Source: Spiribacter salilacus (lineage in GTDB: Bacteria; Pseudomonadota; Gammaproteobacteria; Nitrococcales; Nitrococcaceae). From it: DNA of 64,000 bases. The notes under the pieces were generated by a model. That model was not told the origin of the DNA, searched no databases, and saw only the letters and a list, made by a program, of their open reading frames with translations. Below, piece after piece: positions 28,999 to 38,693 of this stretch. The translations under genes and the position numbers were made by a program. How positions within the stretch are numbered: the first letter of the stretch is position 1; every line of letters starts with the position of its first letter. Location of the stretch: NCBI RefSeq assembly GCF_009649225.1, contig NZ_WJPP01000002.1:62001-126000 (forward strand). Direction: 5' to 3'.

Positions 28999-29877
28999 CT
29001 ACTCGATAATCAAATCATCGAGCTGGTCAAAGTAACGGAAAAACTCTGAATTGGGCGAGAGCACCAGCAGGTCTTCTTTACTGCTGAAGGTACTTTCATA
29101 AGCCTGAAGACTGCGCTTAAAGCGATAGAACTCGGGCTCTGCCTGAAAGGCGCGGGCGTAAATTGCCGTTGCCTGGGCATCTGCCTCACCGCGACGCTCT
29201 TCAGCCTCTCTACGCGCACCCGCTAAGATCTCAGAGCGCCGGCGATCGGCAGCGGAGCGAATACGCTCTGCCTCTTCCTGCCCCTCGGCCCTGAACTCAC
29301 GTGCTACCCGCTCACGAGCCGCAACCATGCGGTTGAAGACTGACTCACTCACGCCCTCTGGCAAATCAACGCGCTTGATTCTGACATCGAGCACCTGAAT
29401 GCCCAACGACTGGCCTGCTTCACCAGCTGCCTCGGTGAGGATGGTCATAATGTCGGCGCGATCACCTGAGATCACATCTTCCACCCGGCGTTTACCAAAC
29501 TCGTTACGCAACCCATCACGAATAATTTCAGACAGGCGCAAATTCGCTTGGCGCGGGTCTGCACCTACCGTGATGTAATACTGAGACACATCATTCACAC
29601 GCCACTTAACAAACGAATCGACGATCAAGTTTTTCTGCTCTATGGTCAAAAAGCGTTGAGCATCCTCATCGAGTGTTTGCACCCGTGCGTCAATTTTACG
29701 CACGTTGTTCACAAACGGAATCTGAAAATACAGCCCCGGTGTGAAGTCATCACGCACCACTTCACCAAGCCTGAATTTAATCGCCCGCTCGGTTTCGTGC
29801 ACGGTAAACGTTCCGAACGTTACGCCCACCGCCGCTAGTACAACAAAAACGATAATTAAAGGTGTAAACCGGTTCAT
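28999..29877 (-). CDS. hflC: HflC, membrane protease-regulating SPFH protein
   Basis: 292 residues: an N-terminal membrane anchor (PLIIVFVVLAAVGVTFG), then the SPFH/band-7 domain (ERAIKFRLGEVVRDDFTPGLYFQIPFVNNVRKIDAR), and a long coiled coil (VAREFRAEGQEEAERIRSAADRRR). With HflK it forms a cage around FtsH in the inner membrane and modulates its proteolysis. It begins immediately after the hflK stop with no spacing. Confidence 0.97.
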   Translation of the reverse strand: MNRFTPLIIVFVVLAAVGVTFGTFTVHETERAIKFRLGEVVRDDFTPGLYFQIPFVNNVRKIDARVQTLDEDAQRFLTIEQKNLIVDSFVKWRVNDVSQYYITVGADPRQANLRLSEIIRDGLRNEFGKRRVEDVISGDRADIMTILTEAAGEAGQSLGIQVLDVRIKRVDLPEGVSESVFNRMVAARERVAREFRAEGQEEAERIRSAADRRRSEILAGARREAEERRGEADAQATAIYARAFQAEPEFYRFKRSLQAYESTFSSKEDLLVLSPNSEFFRYFDQLDDLIIE

Positions 29878-31137
29878 TTAGCGGGTCTCCCGTGTTCTTA
29901 AACGGCTACTGGCCGTTGTATCGGTGCCCTGAACACCGCTCGAACTAAAGCTCGAGGCGTTATTCGACGACATCCCTTGAGTCGACTCATCACCGCTTGG
30001 TGCCGCAGACTGACGAATCATCCGCTCCAGCGGTAAGTACATCAGAGGCGCGTTGTCCTCGACATCAATCAGGACTTTGCCACTGCGGCCCAACACACGC
30101 TCCATCGTATCGAGATAAAGCCGATCACGCGTTACCGCCGGCGCCTTTAGGTACTCAGCCAATTGTTGGGAAAATCGGCTAGATTCACCCTCGGCTGCCT
30201 GCACAATCCGCGCTTGATAGGCGAGAGAGTCCTCAAGAATTCTCGCTGCCTCACCTTCAGCACGCGGGATAATTTCATTACGGTAGGCTTGTGCCTGATT
30301 AATCAGCCGCTCCCGGTCTTCTCGCGCACGAATGGCGTCTTCAAAGGCGCCCTGAACCTGCTCGGGTGGCTGCACATCCTGAATGATTACTTCAATCACT
30401 TGGATGCCCGCCTGATACAACGCCAGGCCTTCGTTAATTAGAGACTGCGTATTCTGCGCCACATCAGCTCGGCCTTCGGTCAGAATAAAATCCATCTCCC
30501 GCTTGCCAATCGTTTCGCGAAGCGCACTCTCGGTCAGCTCCTTGAGCGTTTGCTCAGGATCGACAAAGTTGAACAAGAAATCTTCTGGGTCTGATACCTG
30601 ATACTGCACCGCAAGCTGCACGTTAACAATGTTCTCATCTTGAGTAAGCATCAGTGCTTCGCTCAAAATGGGGCGTGCCTGCTGAGCCGTAACGGCCTGA
30701 TAACCTACTGTAACCGTGCGGCGCGTAGCCACATCAACCCGCTCTGTTGCTTCCACCGGATAGGGAATATGCCAATGCGGCCCGGGCATTGAGATACGCT
30801 CAAATTCACCAAATCGGGTAACAACGCCGCGTGTACCCTCATCAACAATATAAATGCCGGAGGCAAGCCAGCCCAAAACGACCAGCCCGACGATTAGCAT
30901 CACGCCCTTGGCGCTAGGGCCGCCAGCGCCGCCACTGCGCTCGCCATTGTTGCCACCAAAGCCACCGCCTTGGCCAGAGCGCTTACCGCGCGCGCCAAAT
31001 AATCCAGCAAGGCTTGCCTTTAATTTGCGGATAACCTCGTCTAAATCGGGCGGGCCTTGATTGCCGCGACCCCCACCGCCGGCGCCACCGCCGCTCCATG
31101 GGTCACGATTATTCCCGCCAGGTTCATTCCACGCCAT
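29878..31137 (-). CDS. hflK: HflK, partner of HflC
   Basis: 419 residues. The Gly/Asn-rich N terminus (MAWNEPGGNNRDPWSGGGAGG), a membrane helix (GVMLIVGLVVLGWLASGIYIV) and the SPFH domain (EGTRGVVTRFGEFERISMPGPHWHIPYPVEATERVDV) are typical. The C-terminal tail after residue 375 is Ser/Thr-rich and low complexity. It is the first gene of the hflK-hflC pair, 30 bases after hflX. Confidence 0.97.
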   Translation of the reverse strand: MAWNEPGGNNRDPWSGGGAGGGGRGNQGPPDLDEVIRKLKASLAGLFGARGKRSGQGGGFGGNNGERSGGAGGPSAKGVMLIVGLVVLGWLASGIYIVDEGTRGVVTRFGEFERISMPGPHWHIPYPVEATERVDVATRRTVTVGYQAVTAQQARPILSEALMLTQDENIVNVQLAVQYQVSDPEDFLFNFVDPEQTLKELTESALRETIGKREMDFILTEGRADVAQNTQSLINEGLALYQAGIQVIEVIIQDVQPPEQVQGAFEDAIRAREDRERLINQAQAYRNEIIPRAEGEAARILEDSLAYQARIVQAAEGESSRFSQQLAEYLKAPAVTRDRLYLDTMERVLGRSGKVLIDVEDNAPLMYLPLERMIRQSAAPSGDESTQGMSSNNASSFSSSGVQGTDTTASSRLRTRETR

Positions 31138-31167
31138 TGTGTTCTCCAGTGTGATAGCCGGTAGATT

Positions 31168-32550
31168 CTAAAGAGCCGCCACCCCTGCCGGCAACCCGGA
31201 GGCTGCAAACGGCATTAGCTCTGCATTAAGTCCTTCGTGCTGATAAAGACGATCCAGCTCCCGCCTTGGTAACTCAACAGCCAGCCGAATATGACCCTCG
31301 GCTGTGAGCTCCTCTCCTAAAACATCACCTAATTCGTAGAATTTGGCACGCAAACGGCCCGCCGTGGCAGGCAGCACAATCACGCCTCTTGCCTGATCAT
31401 CGCTAACCCGCTCTGCAATGGCTTGAAGCAGAAGATCAAGCCCCTCACCCGTTATCGCAGATAACCAAACAGCGATAATGCAACCATCATCATCACGCTC
31501 TATACGAGGCGGTAGATCACGTCGATCAATCTTATTATAGACGCGCAGCTGCGGCACAGATTCTGCGCCCAGCGCTTTTAATACCGATTGTACCTCACGC
31601 GCGTTATCTTCTCGCGCTGGATCTGACGCATCAACAACATGAATCAACAAATTCGCCTCAACCACCTCTTCTAGCGTCGAGCGAAATGCGGCAACTAGCT
31701 GCGGCGGCAGATCTCGAATAAATCCGACGGTATCAGCCAAAATGGCCGCTTCACCGCCCGCTAATTCAATACGTCTGAGTGTGGTATCAAGCGTGGCAAA
31801 CAATTGATCAGCCGCATACACGCCAGAGTCTGCAATGCGATTAAACAAAGTTGATTTACCCGCATTGGTGTATCCCACTAACGAAACCGCTGGCAGATCA
31901 CGCCGCCGCCGCGCCTTGCGCCCCTGGTCACGCTGGCTTCGAACGCGTGCCAAACGCCGCTCAAGCTGACCAATTCGAATATTGAGCATGCGGCGATCCA
32001 TCTCGAGCTGTGTTTCGCCAGGCCCCCTTAAGCCAATGCCGCCTTTTTGCCGTTCTAAATGAGACCAACCCCGCACCAACCGGCTGGCAATATGCCGCAG
32101 TTGTGCTAGCTCTACCTGCAATTTACCTTCGTGGGATCGTGCGCGCTGCGCAAAGATATCTAAAATCAAGCCGGTTCGATCGAGCACACGACACTGCAGT
32201 GCTCGCTCAAGATTACGTTCTTGTACCGGGCTCAAGGGATGATTAACCAGCACCAAGTTTGCCTCAGCCGCCTGCACTTGATCTCGCAGCTCCTCGACCT
32301 TGCCAGCACCCAAATAGGTGCGGGCGTCTGGCCGGCGCCGACGCCCAGTTACTCGATCAACAATACAAGCCCCCGCTGATTCGGCAAGTGCCTCAAATTC
32401 CGCTAGCGCCTCAGCAACATCAACAACGCCATCATCCAGCTGCACTAGAACGGCTCGCTCACCGCCATCAAACCTTTCAAAAAGATTGGCAGCGCTGGTA
32501 GTAGCCGCAGCGTTTGCAACCCCCGGCTCAGTCTTCGTCTGAGTCGTGAT
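31168..32550 (-). CDS. hflX: GTPase HflX (probable non-canonical start)
   Basis: Ribosome-associated GTPase that splits or rescues stalled ribosomes. Motifs: [31 protein letters not shown], the G1 loop [31 protein letters not shown] and [11 protein letters not shown]. The first standard start in frame is a GTG at 32445, but 16 codons upstream encode [18 protein letters not shown], which matches the normal HflX N terminus (E. coli FDRYDAGEQAVLVHI). No ATG, GTG or TTG exists in that extension. An ATC at 32550 lies 6 bases after a perfect AGGAGG inside the hfq 3' end, giving 460 residues. I take that as the likely start; the N terminus is therefore uncertain. Confidence 0.93.
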   Translation of the reverse strand: MTTQTKTEPGVANAAATTSAANLFERFDGGERAVLVQLDDGVVDVAEALAEFEALAESAGACIVDRVTGRRRRPDARTYLGAGKVEELRDQVQAAEANLVLVNHPLSPVQERNLERALQCRVLDRTGLILDIFAQRARSHEGKLQVELAQLRHIASRLVRGWSHLERQKGGIGLRGPGETQLEMDRRMLNIRIGQLERRLARVRSQRDQGRKARRRRDLPAVSLVGYTNAGKSTLFNRIADSGVYAADQLFATLDTTLRRIELAGGEAAILADTVGFIRDLPPQLVAAFRSTLEEVVEANLLIHVVDASDPAREDNAREVQSVLKALGAESVPQLRVYNKIDRRDLPPRIERDDDGCIIAVWLSAITGEGLDLLLQAIAERVSDDQARGVIVLPATAGRLRAKFYELGDVLGEELTAEGHIRLAVELPRRELDRLYQHEGLNAELMPFAASGLPAGVAAL

Positions 32551-32779
32551 CTCGCTCCTCCTGCAACAATGTTCTAATGTTGCGGGCTGGCACGATCGTT
32601 GAGATCGCGTGTTTATAAACCATTTGGCTGATCGTATTCCGCAGTAAAATCACAAATTGATCAAACGACTCAACATGCCCCTGTAACTTAATTCCATTGA
32701 CAAGAAAAATCGAAACCGGGATTTTTTCCTTGCGAAGGGCGTTCAGGAAAGGCTCCTGTAGCGATTGCCCTTTGGACAT
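32528..32779 (-). CDS. hfq: RNA chaperone Hfq
   Basis: 83 residues with the Sm1 motif ([25 protein letters not shown]) and Sm2 motif ([12 protein letters not shown]). The hexamer pairs small RNAs with mRNAs. The C-terminal tail is short and acidic ([10 protein letters not shown]). The gene sits between miaA (32 bases upstream) and hflX, the canonical order, and its end overlaps the proposed hflX start. Confidence 0.98.
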   Translation of the reverse strand: MSKGQSLQEPFLNALRKEKIPVSIFLVNGIKLQGHVESFDQFVILLRNTISQMVYKHAISTIVPARNIRTLLQEERDHDSDED

Positions 32780-32811
32780 TAATTCTGCTCCTTAATTGTT
32801 ATTTCTCTTCA

Positions 32812-33759
32812 CTAAACTAGCATGCCAGACAAATATTGCCGACATTGTTTTTGCACCGCGTCATCTACCGCATCTACCCAGTTTACATCGGCTTCACGAC
32901 GTAACCATGTCAGCTGCCGTCTTGCGAGCTGTCGGGTGGCAGCAACCCCCCGAAACTTAAGCTCTTCTTTCGTCACGCCCCCGGCTAAATAATCCCATAC
33001 TTGGCGATAGCCTACGGCGCGCATCGATGGCAAATCTGCATGTAATTGATACTTTTCTTGTAACGCTCTCACCTCATCTACTAAGCCGGCCTTAAGCATT
33101 GTTTCAAACCGATTGGCGATATTTTGGTGTAACTGCTGCCTATCTGATGCTGCTATACCGATTTTGACTAAAGACCAAGCGTTTTGTTCCCCCTTCATCT
33201 GAGTTCGCAACACACTCAGAGGCTGACCTGTGAGTCGATAGACTTCTAAAGCCCGCTGAATTCGCTGTGCATCATTGGGATGTAGACGCGCTGCGGTTTG
33301 AGGGTCGACCTCGGCTAACTGTTGATGCAATGCGGGCCAGCCTTCCTGCGCTGCCTCAGCATCAATCGCCTGTCGTGTGGTTACATCTGCCGAAGGCAAG
33401 GCTGACAATCCCTCAAGCAGTGCCGAGAAATATAATCGTGTGCCACCAACTAAAAGGGGAATGCGGCCGGCCGCATGGCTTTGCATAATCAACGCCTGCG
33501 CGTCTTTGGCAAACTCAGCCGCTGAATAGGGCTGATCTGGATCACGAACATCCAATAATGCGTGCGGTACCTGCTGCTGCAATGCCGGTGTTGGCTTTGC
33601 CGTGCCAATGTCCATACCTCGATACACCATTGCAGAATCTACGCTAATGATGTCAAACGGCCCCTGATCATGCAGCCACACGGCCAGATCCGTTTTACCC
33701 GTAGCCGTTGCCCCCATCAGACAGACCACAGGGGGTTTAGAGAACGTCACCTGACTCAC
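32812..33759 (-). CDS. miaA: tRNA dimethylallyltransferase
   Basis: Adds dimethylallyl to A37 of tRNAs reading U-first codons. Seen: P-loop CLMGATATGKTDLAVWL, DIISVDSAMVYRGMDIGTAKP, VGGTRLYFSALLEGL, and ATRQLARRQLTWLR near the C terminus. The frame is open to 33813 inside mutL. I chose the GTG at 33759, which overlaps the mutL stop (TAGTG) and has GAGGG five bases upstream, giving 315 residues; a second GTG at 33750 is possible. Confidence 0.95.
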   Translation of the reverse strand: MSQVTFSKPPVVCLMGATATGKTDLAVWLHDQGPFDIISVDSAMVYRGMDIGTAKPTPALQQQVPHALLDVRDPDQPYSAAEFAKDAQALIMQSHAAGRIPLLVGGTRLYFSALLEGLSALPSADVTTRQAIDAEAAQEGWPALHQQLAEVDPQTAARLHPNDAQRIQRALEVYRLTGQPLSVLRTQMKGEQNAWSLVKIGIAASDRQQLHQNIANRFETMLKAGLVDEVRALQEKYQLHADLPSMRAVGYRQVWDYLAGGVTKEELKFRGVAATRQLARRQLTWLRREADVNWVDAVDDAVQKQCRQYLSGMLV

Positions 33760-35459
33760 TAACGCCCTCGCAAAAAGAGCCGATCCAACTCTGCCATCGG
33801 GAGCTCTACCCATGTTGGTCGACCATGATTACACTGATCAATATTCGGCGTCTGCTCCATTTCGCGCAACAGCGCCTCCTGCTCAGCTGGCATTAACCGA
33901 CGATTTGCCCTAACCGATCCATGACAGCCCATGGTTCCTAAGCGCGCTAACATTCGCGACTCAATCGGTGCATCCGATTGCGACTTTGTCAGATCACTCA
34001 ACACGTCGCGCACCAATGCCGCCGGATCTGCATCGGCCAGCAACGCGGGCACACCCCTAATCTGCAACGCCTGCGGCCCACTGCGCTCTACATCCAGCCC
34101 AAGGTCTGACAGCGTCTGCTGCTGCTCTTCAGCCAAATCCGCCTCGGCGGGCGTTACCTCAACGACCGCCGGCACCAGCAAAGGCTGCAGTGCAATACCA
34201 CTAGCCAGATATTGTTTTTTTAATTTTTCATAAACGATGCGCTCATGCGCGGCATGCATATCGATCAAAATTAATCCGGCAGCCGACTCAGCTAATAAAT
34301 AAACCCCATGAATTTGCGCTACCGCATGCCCCAAACGCGCGGTGGAATAGACAGCGGCCGCCTCTTGCACCGGAAACGGCCGCATTGCGGGTCGTGATGG
34401 CGGGGGCGCCGCCCATGCTGAACTCGCCATCGGCGCTGGGGCCGATGCCAGGGCGGGTTGCTCCGCAGACGCTCCACCCTGGCTCAATGCACGGGCCACT
34501 TGCCGATGCAGAAAGTCAAACACCAAGCCTGATTCGCGAAATCGCACCTCATGCTTTGTCGGATGAACATTCACATCGACCTGCGCCGGATCTATTTGCA
34601 ACTGCAGCACATAGGCAGGAAACCGGTCTTTAAACAATACATCAGCATAAGCGCGCCGCAGCGCCTGTGTTACCAACCGGTCGCGAATCATCCGCCCGTT
34701 CAAATACACATACTGCAGATCGGCCTGCCCCCGCGCGGCAACAGGCAAGCCCAACCAGCCACTTAATCGTAACCCGGCCGCATCAACATCAATCGCAAGC
34801 GACTCTTTTAAAAACGCATCACCCAATACGTCTTTAATACGATTTGCGGCCAAACCATCGCCCTGAGCAGGAAAATGCATCAACCGCTTTCCGTTATTCA
34901 GCAGCTCAAAACCCACATCGGGCCGACCTAACGCAATACGTCGCAAAAGCCCCTGGATATGACGCAACTCGGTTTTCTCTGCCCGTAAAAATTTACGGCG
35001 CGCGGGCACGGAGTGAAACAAATCGCGCACCTCAACACTGGTACCCACCGGATGGGGCGCTGGCACTGGCATTTCACCGAGGCCGGCTTTTAGTGTTAAT
35101 GCATGGTCTGCTTCTGCAGACCGAGAGGTAATCTGCAAATTAGACACCACAGCAATGCTCGCCAAGGCTTCGCCCCGAAAACCTAGGCTTGCGATATGCT
35201 CAAGATCCGCCAAGGCGGCAATTTTGCTGGTGGCGTGGGATTCAACCGCAAGTAAAAGATCATCAGCATCCATGCCCCGCCCATCATCTCGCACCTTAAT
35301 GAGCCGAGCGCCGCCAGTTTCCACTTCAATATGTATAGCGCGTGCACCCGCGTCTAGCGCGTTTTCGAGCAGTTCTTTGAGTACGGATGCGGGCCGCTCG
35401 ATGATTTCTCCAGCAGCGATCTGATTGACTAAATCCGGCGACAAACGTTGGATGGGCAT
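33759..35459 (-). CDS. mutL: DNA mismatch repair protein MutL
   Basis: 566 residues. GHKL ATPase motifs: IAAGEIIERPASVLKELLENALDAGA, IKVRDDGRGMDADDL and ATSKIAALADLEHIASLGFRGEALASI. The transducer domain ends about residue 330; a Pro/Ala linker follows, then the dimerisation domain. The C-terminal ends PTWVELPMAELDRLFLRGR and has no DQHAxxExxxYE endonuclease motif, as expected for organisms with MutH. A TTG at 35477 is in frame, but the ATG at 35459 has AGGA 7 bases upstream. Confidence 0.97.
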   Translation of the reverse strand: MPIQRLSPDLVNQIAAGEIIERPASVLKELLENALDAGARAIHIEVETGGARLIKVRDDGRGMDADDLLLAVESHATSKIAALADLEHIASLGFRGEALASIAVVSNLQITSRSAEADHALTLKAGLGEMPVPAPHPVGTSVEVRDLFHSVPARRKFLRAEKTELRHIQGLLRRIALGRPDVGFELLNNGKRLMHFPAQGDGLAANRIKDVLGDAFLKESLAIDVDAAGLRLSGWLGLPVAARGQADLQYVYLNGRMIRDRLVTQALRRAYADVLFKDRFPAYVLQLQIDPAQVDVNVHPTKHEVRFRESGLVFDFLHRQVARALSQGGASAEQPALASAPAPMASSAWAAPPPSRPAMRPFPVQEAAAVYSTARLGHAVAQIHGVYLLAESAAGLILIDMHAAHERIVYEKLKKQYLASGIALQPLLVPAVVEVTPAEADLAEEQQQTLSDLGLDVERSGPQALQIRGVPALLADADPAALVRDVLSDLTKSQSDAPIESRMLARLGTMGCHGSVRANRRLMPAEQEALLREMEQTPNIDQCNHGRPTWVELPMAELDRLFLRGR

Positions 35460-35473
35460 GGAGGCTTCCTGAT

Positions 35474-36742
35474 TCAAGGAATTTGTAGCGTACGCCCCAC
35501 GGTGAGCATGTCATTACCGATTCCATTTGCCTGACGGAGCGCGTCGATGGATACGCGGTAGCGATTCGCAATTTGCGATAGCGTATCACCCCGCTGCACC
35601 ACATGCTGACCATCACCCATCGCGAAGGCTGGGTTTTGCTGCGAAACATGCCGGCGAATACCTTGCAAAAGCCCCGTTGCCAGTTGCTCTTGATAAGCGG
35701 TAGAGCGCAGCCGGCGCTCTTCATCAGGATTAGAGATAAAAGCCAACTCAACCAATATGGAAGGCATATCTAGCGACTTCAACACTGCAAAGCCAGCTTG
35801 CTCTACGTTTTGGCCATGTACATCGCCAACCCGCGCTAACTCTCCCCGAATCACCTCAGCAACACCCATGCTCTCTTCAATGGTAACTGCACGGGAGAGA
35901 TCCATTATTACGGAGGCAACCTGCTCATCTTTGTCATGCAAGGTGACGCTGCCAATACGATGGGCCGCGTTTTCGCGCTGAGCCAAGATGCGGCCCATCT
36001 CACTCGATGCGCCGGTTTGTGACAAAATGAAAACCGAAGACCCCTTCACACGCCGATCGTTAAACGCATCGGCATGCAAAGAGATAAACAATTCGGCATT
36101 CGCATCGCGCGCTCTGCGCGTGCGCTCGCGCAGTGCAATAAAATAATCCCCATCGCGAATTAAAACTGCCCGCAGACCATCCACCGCATTGATGCGATTA
36201 GCCAGTCTTTTGGCCACCGCCAACACCACATCTTTTTCTCGAGTACCACCCGCGCCAATTGCGCCAGGATCTTTGCCGCCATGCCCTGCGTCAATAGCAA
36301 CCACGAACTCTTCGCGCTGCCGGGTTGGCGTGGGTGTCGGAATTGGAGCAGCATCGCCCGAATGTGCTAAATCCAACACCACCCGATGTCCTCGGTTACC
36401 GGATGGCGCCAGCTCAAAGCTACTCACCTCGGCCTTTGCAACCAGGTCAAACACTACTCGCAAGCCACCATCACGCGGCGCACTGCGAATGCGCGAAACC
36501 GGCCCCGCATCGGCTGGCGGTTCAACAGCGCCACTGGCTAGTTTGGCGTTCTTGAGGTCAAGCACAATTCGATCGGGATTCTCGAGCGTGAACATTCTAT
36601 GCTCGGCGGCGGCATTCAGATCAAAGACAATCCGCGTTTTTTCTGCTTCGCTAAACGAGCGCACAGACTCCACCAGCGCCTGCGCCCAAACAGTTGCCGG
36701 CATTAATGCGATTAATAGCCCAATACTGATCAGCCGTTTCAT
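35474..36742 (-). CDS. amiC: N-acetylmuramoyl-L-alanine amidase (AmiB/AmiC type) with LysM
   Basis: 422 residues. A signal peptide (MKRLISIGLLIALMPATVWAQA) is followed by an AMIN domain (about 25-130), an Amidase_3 zinc domain (VVAIDAGHGGKDPGAIG, Glu in VLVELAFISN) and a C-terminal LysM (VQRGDTLSQIANRYRVSIDALRQANGI). It cuts peptidoglycan at the septum during cell separation. The AMIN plus LysM layout is that of AmiC/AmiB in non-enteric gammaproteobacteria. It lies between tsaE and mutL. Confidence 0.96.
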   Translation of the reverse strand: MKRLISIGLLIALMPATVWAQALVESVRSFSEAEKTRIVFDLNAAAEHRMFTLENPDRIVLDLKNAKLASGAVEPPADAGPVSRIRSAPRDGGLRVVFDLVAKAEVSSFELAPSGNRGHRVVLDLAHSGDAAPIPTPTPTRQREEFVVAIDAGHGGKDPGAIGAGGTREKDVVLAVAKRLANRINAVDGLRAVLIRDGDYFIALRERTRRARDANAELFISLHADAFNDRRVKGSSVFILSQTGASSEMGRILAQRENAAHRIGSVTLHDKDEQVASVIMDLSRAVTIEESMGVAEVIRGELARVGDVHGQNVEQAGFAVLKSLDMPSILVELAFISNPDEERRLRSTAYQEQLATGLLQGIRRHVSQQNPAFAMGDGQHVVQRGDTLSQIANRYRVSIDALRQANGIGNDMLTVGRTLQIP

Positions 36743-36775
36743 AGAAAAAAGCGTATCATGAAGAACAAGATAGAG

Positions 36776-37189
36776 TCATCTCTTAGGAAAATAAGTGAGC
36801 GTTGCTTCGCGAGCGTTACCCTGCACGCGCAACACTACATCAATATCAGCTGCTGGCACCACGCCCGCGGCTTGCTCAGGCCACTCGATGAGCAGCACCC
36901 CAGCGTCCACCCAATCTCGCAAGCCAATAAACTCAAGCTCCTCAGGGTCGCTCAGCCGGTATAAATCAAGATGAAAAAATTTCCCGGCCGGGGTCTCATA
37001 AGGCTCGATAAGCGTGTAGGTTGGACTACGCACAGCGCCTGTATGCCCCATAGCCTGCAAAAAACCACGCACGAGCGTGGTCTTACCTGCGCCTAACTCG
37101 CCATGTAAATGAATACACGCAAATGCAGGGCAGTCTTGCGCTATTGAAGCACCTAGTGCTTCGGTTGCCGCAGCATCAACCAGTTGCAT
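36776..37189 (-). CDS. tsaE: tRNA threonylcarbamoyladenosine ATPase TsaE
   Basis: 137 residues with Walker A GELGAGKTTLVRGFLQAMG (about 30-48), SPTYTLIEPYE, FFHLDLYRLSDPEELEFIGL and LLIEWPEQA. TsaE drives turnover in t6A synthesis on tRNAs reading ANN codons. It overlaps nnrD by 14 bases. Confidence 0.96.
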   Translation of the reverse strand: MQLVDAAATEALGASIAQDCPAFACIHLHGELGAGKTTLVRGFLQAMGHTGAVRSPTYTLIEPYETPAGKFFHLDLYRLSDPEELEFIGLRDWVDAGVLLIEWPEQAAGVVPAADIDVVLRVQGNAREATLTYFPKR

Positions 37190-38672
37190 GATTAGGATTT
37201 ACCACCTGACGTAAATGAGCCAACACATCGGTAGCCAATAATCCACGTTCGCCCGCTAATGCAGCCTGATTGGCCGCCTGTGAATGTAGCAGAACACCCG
37301 CGTTAGCCGCTTCCCAAGCCGACAAACCCTGCGCCAGTAACCCCGCAATTACTCCGGTCAGCGCATCACCCATGCCACCACTGGCCATACCTGGGTTATA
37401 GCTTGCGCAAATACACTGCTGCGCTCCATCACCAATGACCGTTCCGGCCCCTTTAAGCACCACCACGCCGCCGTAGCGCGCCACCAGCGCATCAGCCGCA
37501 GCAAACCGATCCTGCTCGATGTCGGCCACGCTGCACCCCAGCAAACGCGCGGCTTCACCGGGGTGCGGCGTGAGTACCGCATTGTCACAACGCCGCGGCG
37601 CAGCAGCCAACAAATTCAAACCATCTGCGTCAATCACTAAGGTTGCCTGAGCTCCAGTACTTGCAAAAGTTTCATCAAATAACGCCTGCCCCCAAGGCTG
37701 CTGACCTAAACCAGGGCCCAGCGCCACAACACTTGCCCGAGAGAAAAGCACAGCCATATCCGCCTCGGTCTCAATGCCATGCACCATCAGCTCTGGCCGG
37801 GCCGCCAGCACCGGCGCAATATGCGCTGAGCGAGTTGCCACGCTCACCAATCCAGCACCAGTTCGGGCAGCGGCCTCACCGGCTATACGTACGGCACCCC
37901 CCATACCGTAATCACCGCCCACTACTAGCACATGACCAAAATGCCCCTTATGTGCGGTGGGCGGCCTTTTCGGCAGCAAACGCGCTAACTGCGCCTGCTG
38001 AAGGATGCCTTTTGTACTCGATGCCTGATCAAAAACACCAGCAGGCACGTCTAAATCATCAAATAACAAGCGGCCCACATAATCAGGAGCCTGAGCGGTG
38101 TAAAGCCCCTGTTTGCGGCCAATAAAGCTCATTGTCCATTGCGCGCGGATGGCACAACCCAACACCTGCCCGGTGCGAGCGCTTAGGCCTGATGGTACAT
38201 CGACGGCAAATACGGGTTTAGCCGCGTTATTTACTGCCTGAATCACATCGGCCCAATGACCCGTCACCGGCCGGTCTAACCCCGTACCCAATAGTGCATC
38301 GATGACTACATCGGCTTGGCCCAGCGCATCGGCTGAAAACGCCACCGGTTGAATTACCGCTAACGCGTCTTCCGCGGCCGCAGCCGCATCGCCCTGCAGC
38401 TGGTCCACGGGGCTTAACGCACACAGTGTAACCTCAAGGCCCGCGTCGGCCGCCAGCCGAGCGATCACATACCCATCGCCGCCGTTATTACCGCCACCGC
38501 ACAGCACCAACAGGTGCCGACATTGCGGCATTTGCTGACGCAGGCTTTGCCAAGCTGCCCGGCCTGCACGGGCCATAAGCACATGCCCAGGAATACCAAA
38601 TTCCTGAATAGCACGCCGATCTAGAGCCTGCACTTGGGCGGGGGTATACACTGGAAGACAATCTTGCAACAT
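37176..38672 (-). CDS. nnrD: Bifunctional NAD(P)H-hydrate epimerase / ADP-dependent dehydratase
   Basis: 498 residues, a fusion of the YjeF N-terminal epimerase (about 1-210; LVLCGGGNNGGDGYVIARLAADAG) and the C-terminal carbohydrate-kinase-like dehydratase (from about 225; VVGGDYGMGGAVRIAGEAAARTGAGLVSV and NPGMASGGMGDALTGVIAGLLAQG). It repairs hydrated NAD(P)H. The gene order nnrD-tsaE-amiC-mutL is common. It diverges from queG with only 21 bases between start codons. Confidence 0.97.
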   Translation of the reverse strand: MLQDCLPVYTPAQVQALDRRAIQEFGIPGHVLMARAGRAAWQSLRQQMPQCRHLLVLCGGGNNGGDGYVIARLAADAGLEVTLCALSPVDQLQGDAAAAAEDALAVIQPVAFSADALGQADVVIDALLGTGLDRPVTGHWADVIQAVNNAAKPVFAVDVPSGLSARTGQVLGCAIRAQWTMSFIGRKQGLYTAQAPDYVGRLLFDDLDVPAGVFDQASSTKGILQQAQLARLLPKRPPTAHKGHFGHVLVVGGDYGMGGAVRIAGEAAARTGAGLVSVATRSAHIAPVLAARPELMVHGIETEADMAVLFSRASVVALGPGLGQQPWGQALFDETFASTGAQATLVIDADGLNLLAAAPRRCDNAVLTPHPGEAARLLGCSVADIEQDRFAAADALVARYGGVVVLKGAGTVIGDGAQQCICASYNPGMASGGMGDALTGVIAGLLAQGLSAWEAANAGVLLHSQAANQAALAGERGLLATDVLAHLRQVVNPNHATG

Positions 38673-38693
38673 GCACTTAGTATATCGAGCATC

